A stretch of DNA of 64,000 bases, taken from contig NZ_CP113089.1 in assembly GCF_026625045.1 (NCBI RefSeq), forward strand, positions 806,001 through 870,000. Direction: 5' to 3'. The stretch is from Microcella daejeonensis. GTDB lineage: Bacteria; Actinomycetota; Actinomycetes; Actinomycetales; Microbacteriaceae. A program made the translations under genes and the position numbers. Below, in pieces: positions 63,993-64,000 of this stretch; the first letter of the stretch is position 1, and every line of letters begins with the position of its first letter. A model generated the notes under the pieces. The model saw only the letters and a program-made list of their open reading frames with translations, searched no databases and was not told the origin of the DNA.

Positions 63993-64000
63993 GCCGTCGG

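Overview
The window is chromosomal DNA of very high G+C content from an actinobacterium. The closest fit is a member of the Microbacteriaceae or a near relative. Evidence for this: frequent GTG starts; start codons placed 6-8 bases after a TAnnnT -10 box (leaderless transcription); the DUF3073/purM/purF neighbourhood; tandem CrcB fluoride channels; a CtpE-like P-type ATPase; and DUF485/acetate-symporter gene pairs. No tRNA, rRNA, CRISPR array, insertion sequence, prophage or plasmid gene is visible. Gene assignments come from reading protein motifs by eye; no database search was run.

Layout. 1-4.5 kb: the start of a MocR-type regulator facing its likely target yczE, a TipA-like MerR regulator with a 19-bp-spaced promoter, a DUF4097-PadR pair behind two perfect palindromes, and two overlapping fluoride channels. 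4.5-14.6 kb: a carbohydrate-uptake and glycan-degradation locus. It has an ABC importer without its own ATPase, a LacI regulator, an amylo-1,6-glucosidase-like hydrolase, and a 1100-residue secreted GH16 beta-glucanase whose catalytic domain is nested inside a carbohydrate-binding module. 14.7-18.5 kb: small membrane proteins, a flavoprotein, DUF3073 and an M20 amidohydrolase. 18.9-24.6 kb: purine genes purM, purF, purD and purC with a sterol-carrier protein. 25.7-30.4 kb: a three-gene operon that looks like a beta-glucan exopolysaccharide system (processive GT2 synthase, HlyD-like partner, GH81 endo-beta-1,3-glucanase lipoprotein). It is preceded by a leader with three hairpins that all expose ACCCA in their loops. 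30.5-33.9 kb: an esterase, an alpha/beta hydrolase, a kinase and an MscS channel. 34-40.6 kb: purS, purQ, a DUF3817 gene, a surface beta-helix protein with an LPATG anchor, and purL. 40.7-49.4 kb: the P-type ATPase, an ActP-DUF485 operon, and a divergent LytS/LytTR-small protein-symporter operon. 49.8-55.2 kb: an EamA exporter, chorismate mutase, a glycosyltransferase with a degenerate relative of the iron-containing redox enzymes, a GNAT acetyltransferase and purA. 55.3-58.8 kb: a CoA-transferase/thiolase operon with a TetR regulator. 58.9-64 kb: assorted housekeeping genes, a solitary DNA methyltransferase, a NagD-like phosphatase, and a septum-formation-domain membrane protein at the edge.

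Three themes run through the window. First, beta-glucan appears twice: once as probable food (ABC/GH16) and once as a probable cell-made polymer (GT2/HlyD/GH81). Second, six purine loci (purM, purF, purDC, purSQ, purL, purA) cover most of IMP and AMP synthesis but are split by unrelated operons. Third, regulation is legible in the DNA, with many perfect dyads beside the regulator genes that probably use them. The most distinctive non-coding feature is a family of three 85-93 bp inverted-repeat elements (25640, 49529, 49640). They lie between convergent genes, share a conserved core, and have arms that differ between copies yet stay fully complementary.
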